Notes: generated by a model from the sequence alone, not told the origin. DNA of 64,000 nucleotides from Effrenium voratum (GCA_963377175.1 CAUJNA010000196.1:86001-150000); one strand, 5' to 3'; shown: positions 11,145 through 21,455, numbered from the stretch's first letter. Translations and numbers: made by a program.

Positions 11145-11482
11145 CACCACTGTGATTCGCCCAGGCCTGCAGCAGGAGCCCGCTCAGCATCAGCCTCTTC
11201 TGCCTCAACTTCCGGCTCTGCCGGTGGCTCCGGCTCTGCCGGTGGCTTTGTCGGCTCCGCCACTGGCTCCGGCGCTGTTGGCTCCGGCGCTGTTGGCTCC
11301 AGCGCTGGCACTGGCTCCTCCGTGGCAGGCGCCGGCGCCGGCGCCGCCGGTTCGGACGCTGGTTCCGCGGGTGCCGAGGGCATGGCCGTCTCTGCCAGGA
11401 TCTTCTCCGAGTGCTCTGCACCAGAAAAGACCCAGTCCAAGAACTCCTCGGTGTCCACATTCCCGTCCTGATTCTTGTCCTT
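11145..11482 (-). CDS. EF-hand protein, exon with second EF-hand and Pro/Ala/Glu-rich tail
   Basis: After a CTAAG acceptor the minus-strand frame begins with the 12-residue loop DKNQDGNVDTEE followed by FLDWVF. Positions 1, 3, 5 and 12 (Asp, Asn, Asp, Glu) with Gly at 6 make a complete calcium loop. About 80 residues rich in Pro, Ala and Glu follow (repeats of EPTAPEP type), a flexible acidic linker. This half pairs with the exon at 11,750-11,935 to make a calmodulin-like EF-hand pair. The frame ends near 11,102 or is spliced on; a GTGTGG donor occurs near 11,147. Confidence 0.75.
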
Positions 11483-11749
11483 AGCTCACACTCCCAGATG
11501 ACATGGACCCTGGAGCTTACTCTTGTGTCGCCTCTTTTGTGTGTGTGTGTGTGTCAAGTACATACGGCATTCACCTCAAAGTGGGACAGCCTCAGCATCC
11601 ATTCAGAGATCCCACAATCTTCCAATTGCTTAATTTAAGTCCATTGCTTAATTTAATTTTCCAGTAGCCTTAGATTCCCTTTAAAACCAGCCAGGGAAAA
11701 TAACACATATTCATTTCAGCAAATGGAAGCAATTTGTGACAGCAGGAGG

Positions 11750-11935
11750 CCGAGCAGCCACCAACTGCACCACCGCGTCGACATCTTGCGCCGACATCTG
11801 GTCACACAGCGATGCCAGGCAGTCCTTGAACTCACCCTTCGATACCACGCCATCGTCGTTGGAGTCCCATTCTGAAAATAGCCACTTCACCTGCTCTTTC
11901 ACCTCAGTCCCATGGAACATTTCCATACAACATAT
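11750..11935 (-). CDS. EF-hand protein, exon with first EF-hand
   Basis: Minus-strand frame with VKWLFSEWDSNDDGVVSKGE followed by FKDCLASL. The loop DSNDDGVVSKGE is canonical (Asp1, Asn3, Asp5, Gly6, Glu12), flanked by amphipathic helices (VKEQVKWLFSEW, FKDCLASLCDQM). The helix DVDAVVQL just before the donor leads into the second EF-hand loop of the next exon. The gene probably encodes a small calcium sensor. Confidence 0.8.
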
Positions 11936-12149
11936 GTTGGAGAATAGAGGCCTTCCTAAGGCCCCCATGAGAAGCCCCATGCCCCCAAGAAAAGAAACAC
12001 TGGTGGTGGTTCAGCTCACCTTATGCCCAGTGCTTGCTTGTTGAGTGACTCCATGCAAATTGATCGCCAGCTGCGGCCTCAGAGCCGAAACACCACATCA
12101 AGAAGGCGGCCAACCCTGTGGAAGACCCCTCTTTGCATCTAAGTCGTTC

Positions 12150-12323
12150 AGGCCGAACTGCACGGAGCTTGCACCAAGCCGCCGGCGTCTCCACTGTCGC
12201 GCTCGAGTCCGCGGCCGAGGTCGCCGAAGGCGCCGAGGTCGCCGTGGTCGCCGAGGCCGCTTCGCCCCGCTGGCGTGCCACGGTGTCCTCGATGATGCCG
12301 CGGAGCATGTCTTTGTCCACCAT
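12150..12323 (-). CDS. EF-hand protein, candidate first exon
   Basis: ATG at 12,323 in good start context (CCTCCATGGTG). The frame reads MVDKDMLRGIIEDTVARQRG and continues Ala/Ser/Thr-rich (ATTATSAPSATS) to a possible G|GTGCAAG donor. It precedes the EF-hand exons on the same strand, and no other start is visible between. An exon around 12,030-12,100 (FLMWCFGSE) may lie between. Confidence 0.45.
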
Positions 12324-12954
12324 GGAGGTGTTCCTAGCGCCATGGAATCCCACCGGGGTTCTTTCCGACTGCTTTACCCGGAGGCTTCTTCCAACTGGAC
12401 AGAAACAGTTCTCGACTTGCTTAAGGACCCACGCGAAGCTGAGCCGCCTCTTAACTCTGTGGTCCAAAGGACAGAGACCAGCCTCCTCGGCGCCTCCAAT
12501 CGGACAAATAGACTGGCTTTAGCTTGAAGAGAGCCACACCCGAAGCACAGGTTACTTCCCAAACAAAAACCTGACGACTCCGTCCAGTGAGGCTTTCTGC
12601 CTCGACCTTGCATGCCTTTTTGCCGCGAGCCCTCGCAACTTCCATGCCTGTTCAATTTGCAACCTGCCTTTCAAAGTCAGACGCAGGGACCCGTCAAGGT
12701 ATCCAACTGAACCTGTAGTAGTACTTTGAGCGCAGCTTGCTTTTAAGGGGGGGGGGGGGCGATCCTTTCAGGGCGTCATAAAGAGGGACACCCTTACTTT
12801 TCTCCTGGGAGGGTGTGCGATCCGGGCGTCAGGTCGTGGAGATCTGTAACCTCCACAGTCTTCACCATGGCTTGGTCCTGCGTGAGAGGGCGAGGGCGGC
12901 GAGCTTCCCAGAGCCCGTCATCCCCTAAAATGGTTGGCTTCCAATTATCCCCCC
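12324..12954. other. Intergenic or intron, nothing recognised
   Basis: No conserved coding signal. A G-run lies at 12,749. The region upstream of the putative EF-hand start carries no recognisable promoter. Confidence 0.35.
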
Positions 12955-12956
12955 AA

Positions 12957-13033
12957 GTAACATGGAACCTGACAGGGGGCCTTTAAGGAACATGGTCTTC
13001 CAGGACCCCTCTGTCAGGTTCCACGTTGGACGG
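12957..13033. mobile_element. Short palindromic introner-like element, family IE-10 (copy 2)
   Basis: Inverted repeat: AACATGGAACCTGACAGGGG on the left, CCTCTGTCAGGTTCCACGTT on the right, with CTTTAAGGAACATGG between. Same design as 1381-1462. Confidence 0.6.
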
Positions 13034-13035
13034 GG

Positions 13036-13802
13036 AGGAGTAGTTCCCCGCTAAGAGAGAAACGCCCACACACCCAGTTCATCCCCTGGGTGGGTTCTTC
13101 ACAGCCCACATGCTTTGCTCCCTGAGTGGCCTTGCGCACAGGACAGCGGCAGTTCCAATGCAAGGCACGCCAATGCTCAAGCTTACCATGCCAAAGATCT
13201 GGAGCAACTGAGAGGCGAAGGACGAAAGCTCTTATTTTAGATAGATGATTGTTTGTCGCATGTGCGCCTTGCAAGCACCTGACCGCAAGCACATTGCCAC
13301 CAAACAAACAGCTGTTATGCTCTGTACATGAACACTTGCGAAGCTTGCAGCAAAAGCCGAGGAAGACGAGAAACAACAAGTATAAGAACAAGGCGAGAAA
13401 AAGAAGAAGAGGAGGATGAGGAAGAGGTGGGATTTGTGCTCGTGATACTGAGATGTGGGTGGTATTTGTGCTGTTCGAGCGCAGCCCCTCAATTTTACAG
13501 CTTGCAAATGTCATTCCATTCCGGTGAAGTTTAACAAAGAAACAACACAAATCCAACATAGAACCGAACAAACGCCCCAAGCACGATATCCCTGTACATA
13601 TGGATAACTTGAATTTTTGAGGGCAGCAACTCAACTCCAACCTCTGATGACCGCATCATCTCCCGAGTCAGACACTAAAACCTGGTATCAAAATAGTCTA
13701 TCCAGAACCATGTAAAGAACCAAAAGGCGGCTGCACCCGTTTGCGAGTATGACTAACCTTCATCTACCGGGTTTTGATTGTGGCTCTCCTTCAGCTAGAC
13801 CA
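13036..13802. other. No gene recognised
   Basis: Contains a purine-rich GAAGAAGAGGAGGATGAGG stretch at 13,400. Open frames on both strands lack motif support. Confidence 0.35.
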
Positions 13803-13925
13803 GGTTCTCCAATAGAGGTGTCAGAATAAGGGTGCCTTTTTTTCTGTAGTCTAGTTTAGTAGGGGGACCCTCCCCCCCCAAAAAAAAAGGGGTGAGAAAG
13901 GGCACTGGGGGACCTAGCAAAAGAG
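13803..13925. mobile_element. Introner-like element, family IE-4 (copy 1)
   Basis: GGTTCTCCAATAGAGG start, then TGTAGTCTAGTTTAGTAGGG, then GGGGTGAGAAAGGGCAC and a GGGGGACCTAG end. The ends (GGTCCTCCA-type and GGACCTAG) are inverted. Copies at 27,326-27,412 and 48,017-48,140. Confidence 0.65.
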
Positions 13926-14040
13926 CACCAGCGACCAAAGCCTCACAGCCTCCGACCCTAAAGCCTCAGCTGAGGCACCAAGTTTTGCCGCGCCGCCCGG
14001 CGTTGGTGGGGAGCTCCCTGGGCCATTGTGAGTCAATACC

Positions 14041-14116
14041 AACGGTATCATTTTGGGGTGGGTGCACCACTCATTTTAGTCTACTTTAGTGGGGATTGGG
14101 ATGTTCACTGGAGCCA
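14041..14116. mobile_element. Introner-like element, family IE-5 (partial)
   Basis: Contains GATTGGGATGTTCACTGG, the complement of the IE-5 interior, plus TTTTAGTCTACTTTAGTGG. Outer ends are decayed. Confidence 0.5.
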
Positions 14117-15028
14117 TTCTTTTCACAGCTGTCAGACCTCCGGAACCCCCTGGAGCCGAATACCCTTCTGAACCCTGCCTGAAAGCCGGCCCAACTCCAG
14201 ATCCTATTTGGGCAGAGACGCCCCAAAAAAAAGATAGCAGCTGGGGGAAAAATCGGAAAGCCCCTCTTTGGATGGTTAGGAAGCCAAAAGGAAACCAAGC
14301 AGTCTTGGGCTTGCGTCCAAATCCGAGCCGTTGCAAGGCCACTTGGCTCCACTCCTGAGGCACTGATGGCCAAGCCCATTGCCAAGAGGACCAAGATACA
14401 CCTGAAACTTCCGTGCCAAATTGCAGCAACGCATAAATCCACTTCTGATCGAGTGGATGGGCGAAGAACGGTCCTGTTTACCGCTAAAATGGCCTTCCCA
14501 AATGGCCTTCCCAAACCCTGCCGACTTTGATTGAGGCTTGAAAGAGTCTTAGGTGCTTGCATAGTGCAAAGCTTCGGTTGCAATTATGGAAGTGCAACGA
14601 GTTGCTGGTTGGACAGACTCAAAGGGCAATCGCCAGTCACCTGGCACCAACAAACGGACCATGCCAAGAAAGATGCGGGAGAACTGTTCGCTCCATGGCA
14701 GTCACCTCAGGCTCTTCAATACCTCTCAAAATCTGGGGGGGGGGGATTTCAGTGGAGACTCTTGGGCGGTGAAAGCCCTTGGTTCCCGGCAAGACCCCTC
14801 TGTGAAAAGTGAATGACTTTCTGTGGGTCCAATTCGGAAAATCCGGCCGGCTTCAACCAAATAGTTCGAGTCCAAACATCCGTTACCAACTAAAGAGCCG
14901 GTCCATAAAGATCCGTTACCAAAGATCCGATACCTGTTTCCAGAGGTGGCCTTTTGGCAAAATAGATGGCCAAAAGGAAAATGGAATAATTCCCATCTAA
15001 ACCAGGAATCACCCTCTATCTTTTAAGC
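14117..15028. other. No gene recognised
   Basis: Several inverted repeats of introner type (for example around 14,145-14,345 and 14,725-14,810). No supportable exon. Confidence 0.3.
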
Positions 15029-15127
15029 AAACCAACCAAAAAGGACACCTATGGATGCATGGATATGATTCCAACTTTTCTTGTTTGGAGTTGGTATCCT
15101 TTCTGGGTTGGTTTAAAGGGAAACCAA
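15029..15127. mobile_element. Introner-like element, family IE-8
   Basis: Begins AACCAAAAAGGACACCTATG and ends with GGTTTAAAGGGAAACC. The leading phrase is shared with 8433 and 10,767. Confidence 0.5.
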
Positions 15128-15214
15128 AACAAAGACCCAAGCCCGGCATGGGGTCTGGGTCCCAACCTATGCCTGTCCCAACCTACCCGGTCCGGACGCA
15201 CAAACCCCCCCACG

Positions 15215-15294
15215 ACACACCGCTGCCCTCTGCCGCGGCGCCATGTCCTCGCTGGGCACCACCAGCGTGATCGCCCGGCCCGACCTAAGAGGGT
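15215..15294 (-). CDS. Candidate exon, unknown protein
   Basis: After a TCTTAG acceptor a minus-strand frame reads RAITLVVPSEDMAPRQRAAV. It is protein-like but has no diagnostic motif, and a second frame is open too. Low confidence. Confidence 0.2.
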
Positions 15295-15964
15295 CCGGTC
15301 CGCGCGTCTGAGCCAATCTTCAGCTTCCCGTGGGTTTGGTGGTTTGGAGCCCCGTGGGTTTGGTGGTTTAGGCGTTTTCCCAGTTGCCCTCGGCAAAAGC
15401 TATGGGTTCCAATCCCAAACAACCAATCCGAAACTCTACTAAGTCTTGTGACTTTAAATTTGGGTGGGCCATATAGCGTCGAACTGCATGTGAGCGTGCA
15501 ACTGCCTATGTAGAAACTCTAACCGCCTGCTGAAAGTTTGTGAGGCGAATGGTGCCCTGCATGGCAGACTCTTTCAAAGGAATTACTTCTCAGAAACCTT
15601 GAGCAAACTGTATTCACCTCAAGTAAGAAACTCTTCCAACGGTGCGGAGCAAGCCAGAGGGGTGTTTTTGGATCACCGTGGGCCGGAGCAGATGCCTAGA
15701 TGCTTCCGAAGAAAGTCCAAGGGGGCGAAGGGCGCCAGCAAAAATGACCGGCCACATGCAGATGAGTTTGTCTTTAACCATGAGGATATCCCCACAGTGG
15801 GTTGTGTTCTTTTGGTGTCCCTTTAAACCTTTGAAAAAAAAGAGACTCTTACATAGCTTGAAATAGTCCAAACTGACGTAAAGGCCTGTAACATAAGCAG
15901 AACACACGCGTGAAGGTCCACACAAATGAGTCGACGGATAGGTTGGGTTCCATACTCTACTGCA

Positions 15965-16092
15965 AGTCCCCGGTGGAGCCCGCCGCTGCTGGCAAGGCTC
16001 ATGTCAGACACCGGGGCACAGCCATTGCCGCCAGCCAGCAAGAGCAAGGGGCCGGACCATGTGCCGGTTGTCGCCAGGGTCACTGCCTGCGC
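15965..16092 (-). CDS. Candidate exon, unknown protein
   Basis: After GCGCAGGCAG a minus-strand frame reads VTLATTGTWSGPLLLLAGGN followed by GCAPVSDMSLASSGGLHRG. Composition suits a real exon, but the family is not recognised. Confidence 0.3.
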
Positions 16093-16176
16093 GAGAAACA
16101 ACAATAAGCTCAGGTGACATCCCCAACAGCATACGGTGCTCTTTTTAGTGCTCGCACCACCCCCGCGCAGCCCTCG

Positions 16177-16240
16177 CAGAACCTCGTGGAACCCTGGTGA
16201 AACCCTGGTGGAACCCTGGCGGAACCCTCGTGGAACCGGA
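16177..16240. repeat. Short GGAACCCT(G/C) tandem repeat
   Basis: Five or six imperfect copies of TGGAACCCTGG-type units. Confidence 0.7.
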
Positions 16241-16309
16241 GCCTATCTGTGCTGCGACCCCATCGCTTTCAGCTGTTGGGGGAAAAATTCTTCATGGGAT
16301 CAGACAGAC

Positions 16310-16450
16310 CCACCGAGGGCTCAGGGCAGATGTGAGGTATGCATGCTGATCTGTCAAAGTTGTGTGGAACAGCGTGCCCTTCCAGCACAAGGCCACGAGC
16401 GTGCGGCAAAAGACCAAATGCTCGTCGGATTCAGCATGGGCAAGCCACCG
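16310..16450 (-). CDS. Candidate exon, unknown protein
   Basis: Minus-strand frame ESDEHLVFCRTLVALCWKGT followed by LFHTTLTDQHAYLTSALSP. It has helix-like hydrophobic spacing. No family recognised and end points uncertain. Confidence 0.3.
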
Positions 16451-16729
16451 AGAGGCAGGTGAAGACCCGAAAAAGCTAAAAGATTGAACTGAGGCCACCT
16501 GCCTCACATTGGCACTTTAACCGCATCTGGCACGGGTGTTCCGTGAGTGGTTGCCTCAATTACTGATCCTGTGCTGGCAAGCCGAGCCTTCCCCACACCA
16601 GCCGAGTGAGCGACCACAATGTCCTGGGCAAGAGGTGCTGTTTTTCATCCCCCATCCAACCAATCCACCCAACCCAATCAACCGCTGAGTCGGCATCGCA
16701 GTCTAGCAGCATGGTTTGCCCTAAAAGGA

Positions 16730-16930
16730 ACTTGCCAGGGTTCCAAGCCCTCCGCCCTTGCCCCGTTCGATCCGCCCCAGCCCCATCCCCCGCATCGATC
16801 GCAAGCAAAGGGCGGGCTTGAAGCTTTTGCACTCTTTGGCCAGGGCGTCCCTTGTCGCCGCATAGCTGGCATGCTTCACCTCAGTTCTTACAGCCAAAGG
16901 AGTCGGCTGTTGGCTGCGGCTGCGCGCGAG
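16730..16930 (-). CDS. Candidate exon, unknown protein
   Basis: Minus-strand frame RTEVKHASYAATRDALAKEC followed by KSFKPALCLR. Charged, helix-prone residues; no recognised domain. Boundaries are not resolved. Confidence 0.3.
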
Positions 16931-17311
16931 GTTCATTCACGCAGAATGGCCGCTCTCAATGGTATGCTCTGCTTGAGATGCTTTTTGACTGTTGCACTCG
17001 TCAGCCAAGGGATAGCACCCAGTGCGCTTGATCCAAACTAACATTCAGTCCAGTGTCTGATGGGATGCAGAGGTGCTGGAAGTTCTGCTGCAAGTACTTA
17101 GGCTTTGCGCCTCAGCCAGCTGTTGCGCCTCGACAAAGGCAGTGTACACTCGCAGGTTAAGTCTTCATCTGCAAACACTGGGTCCTCAGAACAACGCTTC
17201 AAACAGCCAAACATAGCCAAACTCTTGTCACCTTGCCCTATGCAGGGAGGGTGGCAAGAAGATGCACCTGTCGCAACTGGCAGCCGGCTTCCCTCTAATT
17301 AGTGGTTTGGA

Positions 17312-17372
17312 TGGGTGGTTTGGTGGTTAAGGAGCCCTCTACAAGATCCAGGGGTTCAAATCCCCAAACCAC
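17312..17372 (+). other. tRNA-like inverted element with B-box sequence
   Basis: The ends GGTGGTTTGG and CCAAACCACC are a perfect 10-bp inverted repeat. The interior has TGGTTAAGGAG (D-arm/A-box-like) and GGGGTTCAAATCCCC (T-arm with B-box). At 61 nt it is too short for a complete tRNA and has no clear anticodon stem. Read it as a tRNA-derived relic or SINE head. Confidence 0.4.
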
Positions 17373-17639
17373 CTGGTGCACGAATCCAAGCCACCAATTG
17401 GGAGAAGCAACCGAGGAAAAGGACTGTGACTTGGACCCGTCGACGCTCTTTCAGCTTCCCTGAGCTCGGCGCCTGTGAGGTTGCAGCCCAGCCTGGATCC
17501 GAGCCAAGTGATCCCCTGCCGCGACCAGAAAGCCTATTGCCACGTTCAAAGCTTGGGTACGATGCCGACAGGAACATGTTTACTAAAAAAAAGAAGCTCT
17601 CAAGTGGGCCTTGATACATTAGAGTTTGGAGCCCCTATG

Positions 17640-17850
17640 TCTGCAGAGTGCCGGCGCTTCACACTGTGGCATCCCATTTTGAGCTGCTTGATCAACAACC
17701 GTTTCCATTCGAGCTAGGTCAATGTTGACCCGGGACCATTCCACCTGGCACGTCTGAAATGGTACGCCCTCCCGTTGACTGCTCCAAAACCTCGCGTTCT
17801 GCAGCCAAGCAGCCCACAAATGTAGAGCACCCCTGAGCCCCATCTGTCTG
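17640..17850 (-). CDS. Candidate exon, unknown protein
   Basis: Minus-strand frame includes LRGALHLWAAWLQNARFWSS and then CQVEWSRVNIDLARMETVVD. The residue pattern is protein-like over 70 codons. Not recognised. Confidence 0.3.
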
Positions 17851-18171
17851 GAACCATCAATCACTCTCCAAGTGGCTGGTTCTAACGTTTAAAGGGGCAG
17901 CCAGCGGTTTCGACGGGTCCCCCATTTTAAGGCACACCAATTCTGACCGTTAGGACCATCAACTCCCCCCGGACTCGCGCGAGCCCCCAAAGCCGGGACG
18001 ATGACTGCCGAGGCTCGAAGGTCGGACCGCGGGTCCGCCATGGCAATCCACACTCCGAGCCAAAAGCGGGGCTCGAAACACGTCGGTGCCAAACCGGGAC
18101 CCCAAACTACCCATTACAACACACACGCCTGGACATGTTAAGATTTGAATCTTCTGTTTGGTTTGAGGCAG

Positions 18172-18194
18172 GGACGTTTTTTTTTTTTTTTTTC
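18172..18194. repeat. Poly-T run
   Basis: An uninterrupted run of about 18 T after GGGACG. Confidence 0.9.
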
Positions 18195-18679
18195 CGGGCA
18201 GACACTGATGGCGTGGCTCAACAGGATTGAATGCGGATGACTGCCAACCGCATCTGACCATGAATAAGCTAAGAGCTTGCCTGTGACGAAGTAGCCCTCT
18301 GCTGCTGAGAAACCAAGTCGCTTGCTTTTGTTCACCTTTTGAGGAATTGCGAAGTGGACAGGAGGGTTTGGAAGACTACTATCCATTTACCCCGGTTGAT
18401 GGGAGGCACACAAATGTCAACCATGATCCTGGCACACGACACAGTGCCCGATCAAACGGCAACGTCCACTTGAACAAGCATAGCTTCAGAAGCTCAAAAC
18501 GACTAATGGAAGCTCCAGCACAGAGAAATGACGAATAGCATTTCAGTCATGTCTTCTGACTTTCTTGCAGTCATCCTATTGGCCAGCCCATCCCCCCCAA
18601 AAAAAGAGAGAGAAGAACAGATCAAAGGAGCATGCAGAGAGCTTGGGATGTTCGGTCGCAAGACAAAGACCGCAAAGGA

Positions 18680-18830
18680 ACGGAAAAATGGTCTTTGGTT
18701 TGTTTCCGCTGAGATTGCGACCAAACCTCCCTTGGGAACATCTGGCCCCTTGCGCCTGCAGGCGTTCAGCTTCCTGCTGGCTGCCTCCAGGAGCTTGGAG
18801 CTGGACCTCAGGCTGGCGGAGGGTGTCTCA
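18680..18830 (-). CDS. Candidate exon, unknown protein, next to an introner
   Basis: Minus-strand frame ETPSASLRSSSKLLEAASRK followed by LNACRRKGPDVPKGGLVAI. The segment starts after CCCGCAG, directly after the introner at 18,841-18,958, which would end the upstream intron. Family unknown. Confidence 0.35.
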
Positions 18831-18840
18831 GCTGCGGGTT

Positions 18841-18958
18841 GGCCATGGGTCAAAAGCCCAAAAGCCCGTCCCGTACCCCCAGCGAACCTCCATAGGTTCT
18901 AAACTGGGTGGTGCAAAAAAAAATAAAAAATGGAGCCATTGGTTTTGACCCACAGGCC
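18841..18958. mobile_element. Introner-like element, family IE-5 (copy 2)
   Basis: GGCCATGGGTCAAAAG at the left and GGTTTTGACCCACAGGCC at the right. Interior CCCCCAGCGAACCTCC and GGTTCTAAACTGGGTGG as in the other copies. GGCC flanks both ends and could be a target duplication or part of the repeat. Confidence 0.75.
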
Positions 18959-19099
18959 ACATGCCTTTTTGCAGCTTTGAGGAGAGGTGACGTCTGTCAG
19001 TTCGAGTGAAAAACCTTGAAAATCTGCGAGGAACAAATTAAATGGGCAGTCTCAAAGTGAAACGCGCCTTTCTGTCAGCCGCATGAGTGGCGAGGAGAA

Positions 19100-19220
19100 A
19101 AAAAGATCCATCCATGGCCATGTTCTCACAGATGCCAAGAGCATTGGTCCGGGCAAAGCCCAAGCAGATTTGGCAAGAATAGGCAAGCGCATCCTGCGCG
19201 ACCCTGTTGCACATGGTTGG
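19100..19220 (-). CDS. Candidate exon, unknown protein
   Basis: Minus-strand frame NRVAQDALAYSCQICLGFAR followed by TNALGICENMAMDG. Protein-like, not recognised. The overlapping frame with MRLPILAKSAWALPGP is also open. Confidence 0.25.
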
Positions 19221-19424
19221 CAAGCGGCTCCCATCTATCACGAACAATCATCTGCTGCTTCAACACCCCGACTCCTGTTCAACATACCTCGAACCTCCCC
19301 AAAAGCCAGCGGCAGATTCGGCTCCAGTGAGCGGCAGGCTGGGTGTCCACTGTGAAGCCTGCCAGCCCGAAGCTCCAGGAGTGTTCACTGGAGCCCCACC
19401 TCAGCTGCTTCGTTTGGAAGGCAG

Positions 19425-19886
19425 GGAATGAGACATGGCATGGACCCCCGGAAAAAAGGACCCATCCAAGCATTCGATAAGCAGGGAATACGAATGACCC
19501 CCATTAACCATCCCTTCTGGTGAATGAGAAATGGAAGGTTTTTTGGACATCCAGAAGTTTACATCTTAATAATTCCTGCATTTTGGGATCATTTCCATAC
19601 TAATTTCTGGGATTTTGCAGTTGATAATCTTTGCTAAGCAATCCATGATCTTTACCATGTCATCTATTTCTCTTCTTGGAAGTCTTGTTTGGGGACATCA
19701 TATGTATACTGTAGGTTTAGAAAGTGATACAAGAGCTTATTTTACAGGAGTTACAATCTTAATACCAACCCCAGACACATTCCATTTAACCCTTGGTTTC
19801 CCTTGTTCGGGAATCCGCAAACTCGGTTCACTCGGTTCATTCCCAACACCCTGACTCGGTCATTCCCTACCTATCGCACCAGCAAG
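19425..19886. mobile_element. Introner-like element, family IE-3, split by a mitochondrial insert
   Basis: The left part (GCAGGGAATACGAATGACCC, GAATGAGAAATGG) and right part (GGTTTCCCTTGTTCGGGAAT through TCATTCCCTACCTATCGCACCAGCAAG) are IE-3 halves. Between them lies AT-rich cox1-derived DNA (19,537-19,775). The right end keeps the intact CACCAGCAAG terminus. Confidence 0.6.
19537..19775 (+). pseudogene. cox1: Mitochondrial cox1 fragment in nuclear DNA (NUMT)
   Basis: The plus-strand translation starts FFGHPEVYILIIPAF. After a one-base frame change it reads FGIISILISG, then MSSISLLGSLVWGHHMYTVG and LESDTRAYFTGVTILI. GHPEVYILI, WGHHMYTVG and DTRAYF are signature segments of cytochrome c oxidase subunit I, covering the copper/heme-proximal helices. 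Base composition is far more AT-rich than the surroundings. The fragment is under 80 codons, frameshifted, and sits inside an introner, so it is not functional. It is a nuclear copy of mitochondrial DNA, not a mitochondrial contig, because both flanks are nuclear-type repeats. Confidence 0.93.
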
Positions 19887-20027
19887 GTGAGTGACTGGCC
19901 GACTGGCACCGCGTGGAAAACCGCAAGGAAGCTTGACTTCTCATCTCCCCAAGCGCCCAGCTTCGGCATCTCAGGGCAGACCTGCGTGCTGCCCCCCAAC
20001 CAAGGCTTGGGGGACCCTTGCGCCCAA

Positions 20028-20112
20028 CCAAAGCCATCTTGGCCACTGGTGGCCCTCGCCAGCCTCCGGGTTCAGCTCCATCATTCGCAGCACCTCTGCG
20101 TCGCGCGATGCG
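20028..20112 (-). CDS. Candidate propeller-repeat exon
   Basis: Minus-strand frame RDAEVLRMMELNPEAGEGHQ resembles the A-E-x-V-L-x-I-x-P-x-T-G-x-V strand pair of the DGCIYGIP repeat family seen at 46-54 kb, with a small insertion. It is preceded by a run of GCGCATGCGC palindromes (20,100-20,150). Confidence 0.35.
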
Positions 20113-20856
20113 CGTGCGCGATGCGCGTGCGCATGCGCACGAAGCACGCCAGGCTTCGGAGGAGGCTTTTCTGTAGCATGTGGCCAGGGTGGGGCAAAAT
20201 CCGAATGCCGGGCCATGCGCTTGGCTGGGCGTGCAAGTACATGCTACTTACTCATCCAGGTTAGGTTTCCCCTCTTTTTGCCAGCGTGTCTTGGCTGCGC
20301 AGCTTACGAATGGCAAGAGGCCATTGGAGGGGGCAAGGCATGGAACGTGTGAGCAAGTTTCGGCCTAAGACCTGTGGCGCCGGGCGGAAATGGCAGCACC
20401 TTTGCTCGACCCGCAGAGCCGCAACCTGGATTTGCGTGCGAATTTCAAGGGACCCGTGGACATCTCAGGTGGGATTGTCTACATGGGCGCAGTCCTCATG
20501 AAGGCTCGCGTGACTCAAAATTTATAGCTTTTGGCAGAAACTTGCACAGTTCTTCGGGCTAGCCGACCACAAGGTAAGCCCTATTTGTGGCCTGCACGTA
20601 AGGAGCCAAGGCATAACAGCGCAAACACTGAAAAAGACGGACGGCAAACAAGGCATCGATGCAGATTCGTCCGACAGATTTCATTGAGGAGCCCGTTCAA
20701 CTTCAATGCCCAGCTTTCTTAAGCATATTTAAGCATGCTGCCCTGGTTGAGTCAGACCAAACATGATCCCGGACTGGCAGGTTTTGTGGGCGCGGCAGGG
20801 AAGAGGCGACAGTCGCCGCATCGTCGTCTGGCAACACCTGGCAATGAGCTCCTTAA

Positions 20857-21003
20857 CAGGGATCCTTACATTATACACTTAAACATTGCAGGCGAGGCGG
20901 TGGTTGCATGGTGGTTTCCCTTTATTTTGGTGTTGAAAGGCCATGTTTCAAATGGTTGCAAAATGATGCAAAAGGCATTCCTTTAAGGAGCCCTGCTTAA
21001 GCC
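20857..21003. mobile_element. Introner-like element, family IE-7 (copy 1)
   Basis: GGGATCCTTACATTATACAC start, GTTTCAAATGGTTGCAA centre, CTTTAAGGAGCCCTG end, shared in order with 27,102-27,232. The ends GGGATCCTTA and AAGGAGCCCT are imperfect inverted repeats. Confidence 0.7.
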
Positions 21004-21309
21004 ATCAAGTGTTGTCCAATCTTGGAGATCCGTCTTTTTGCAAGAACGCCCTAGGCTACAAGGTTTAGCCAAACTCCATTCCAGGCACCCAGGCAGCCTG
21101 TTCAGGGTTCTTGTTAGTTCTTGTTTCTAGTCCTTTCTGGCCTCCACCGTCATCGTGGCTGTGAAGAGCTCGTAGAGCAACGGAAAGGCTGCGTTGGCTG
21201 CGGGGCCTATGCGAAAATCGAGCCGCAATGCCTTCATGTAAGATCATGTAAGCGTCTTCGAAATTCGAGGTCCTTGGCCAGTCCCACCCCCAGCCGACTT
21301 CAGACACAC

Positions 21310-21455
21310 CGAAGGTCCGCAGCCTTGAGATAAACAGGGACGTGACCATAGCTTGTTTCCTTGCCCTTCAAATATCCCACAAGGAGTCCCGGCTTTTGGC
21401 CCAGCCGGGCCACCCCGCCGAACATCGAGAAGAGGCCATCCAAGAAGCTCATTGC
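21310..21455 (-). CDS. Candidate exon, unknown protein (hydrophobic start)
   Basis: After a GCGCAG acceptor the minus-strand frame reads AMSFLDGLFSMFGGVARLGQ followed by KPGLLVGYLKGKETSYGHV, up to a CG|GTGTGTC donor. Splice signals at both ends and good composition support a real exon. Family not recognised. Confidence 0.45.

Noticed and set aside
11131..11484. Alternative frames (Ser/Arg-rich or Gly/Ser-rich) over the EF-hand linker
   Set aside because: Only one frame carries the EF-hand loop; the others are shadows of the Pro/Ala/Glu repeat.
14086..14583. 165-codon minus-strand frame
   Set aside because: It crosses introner-like inverted repeats, including GGATTGGGATGTTCACTGG of IE-5, and has no recognisable domain.
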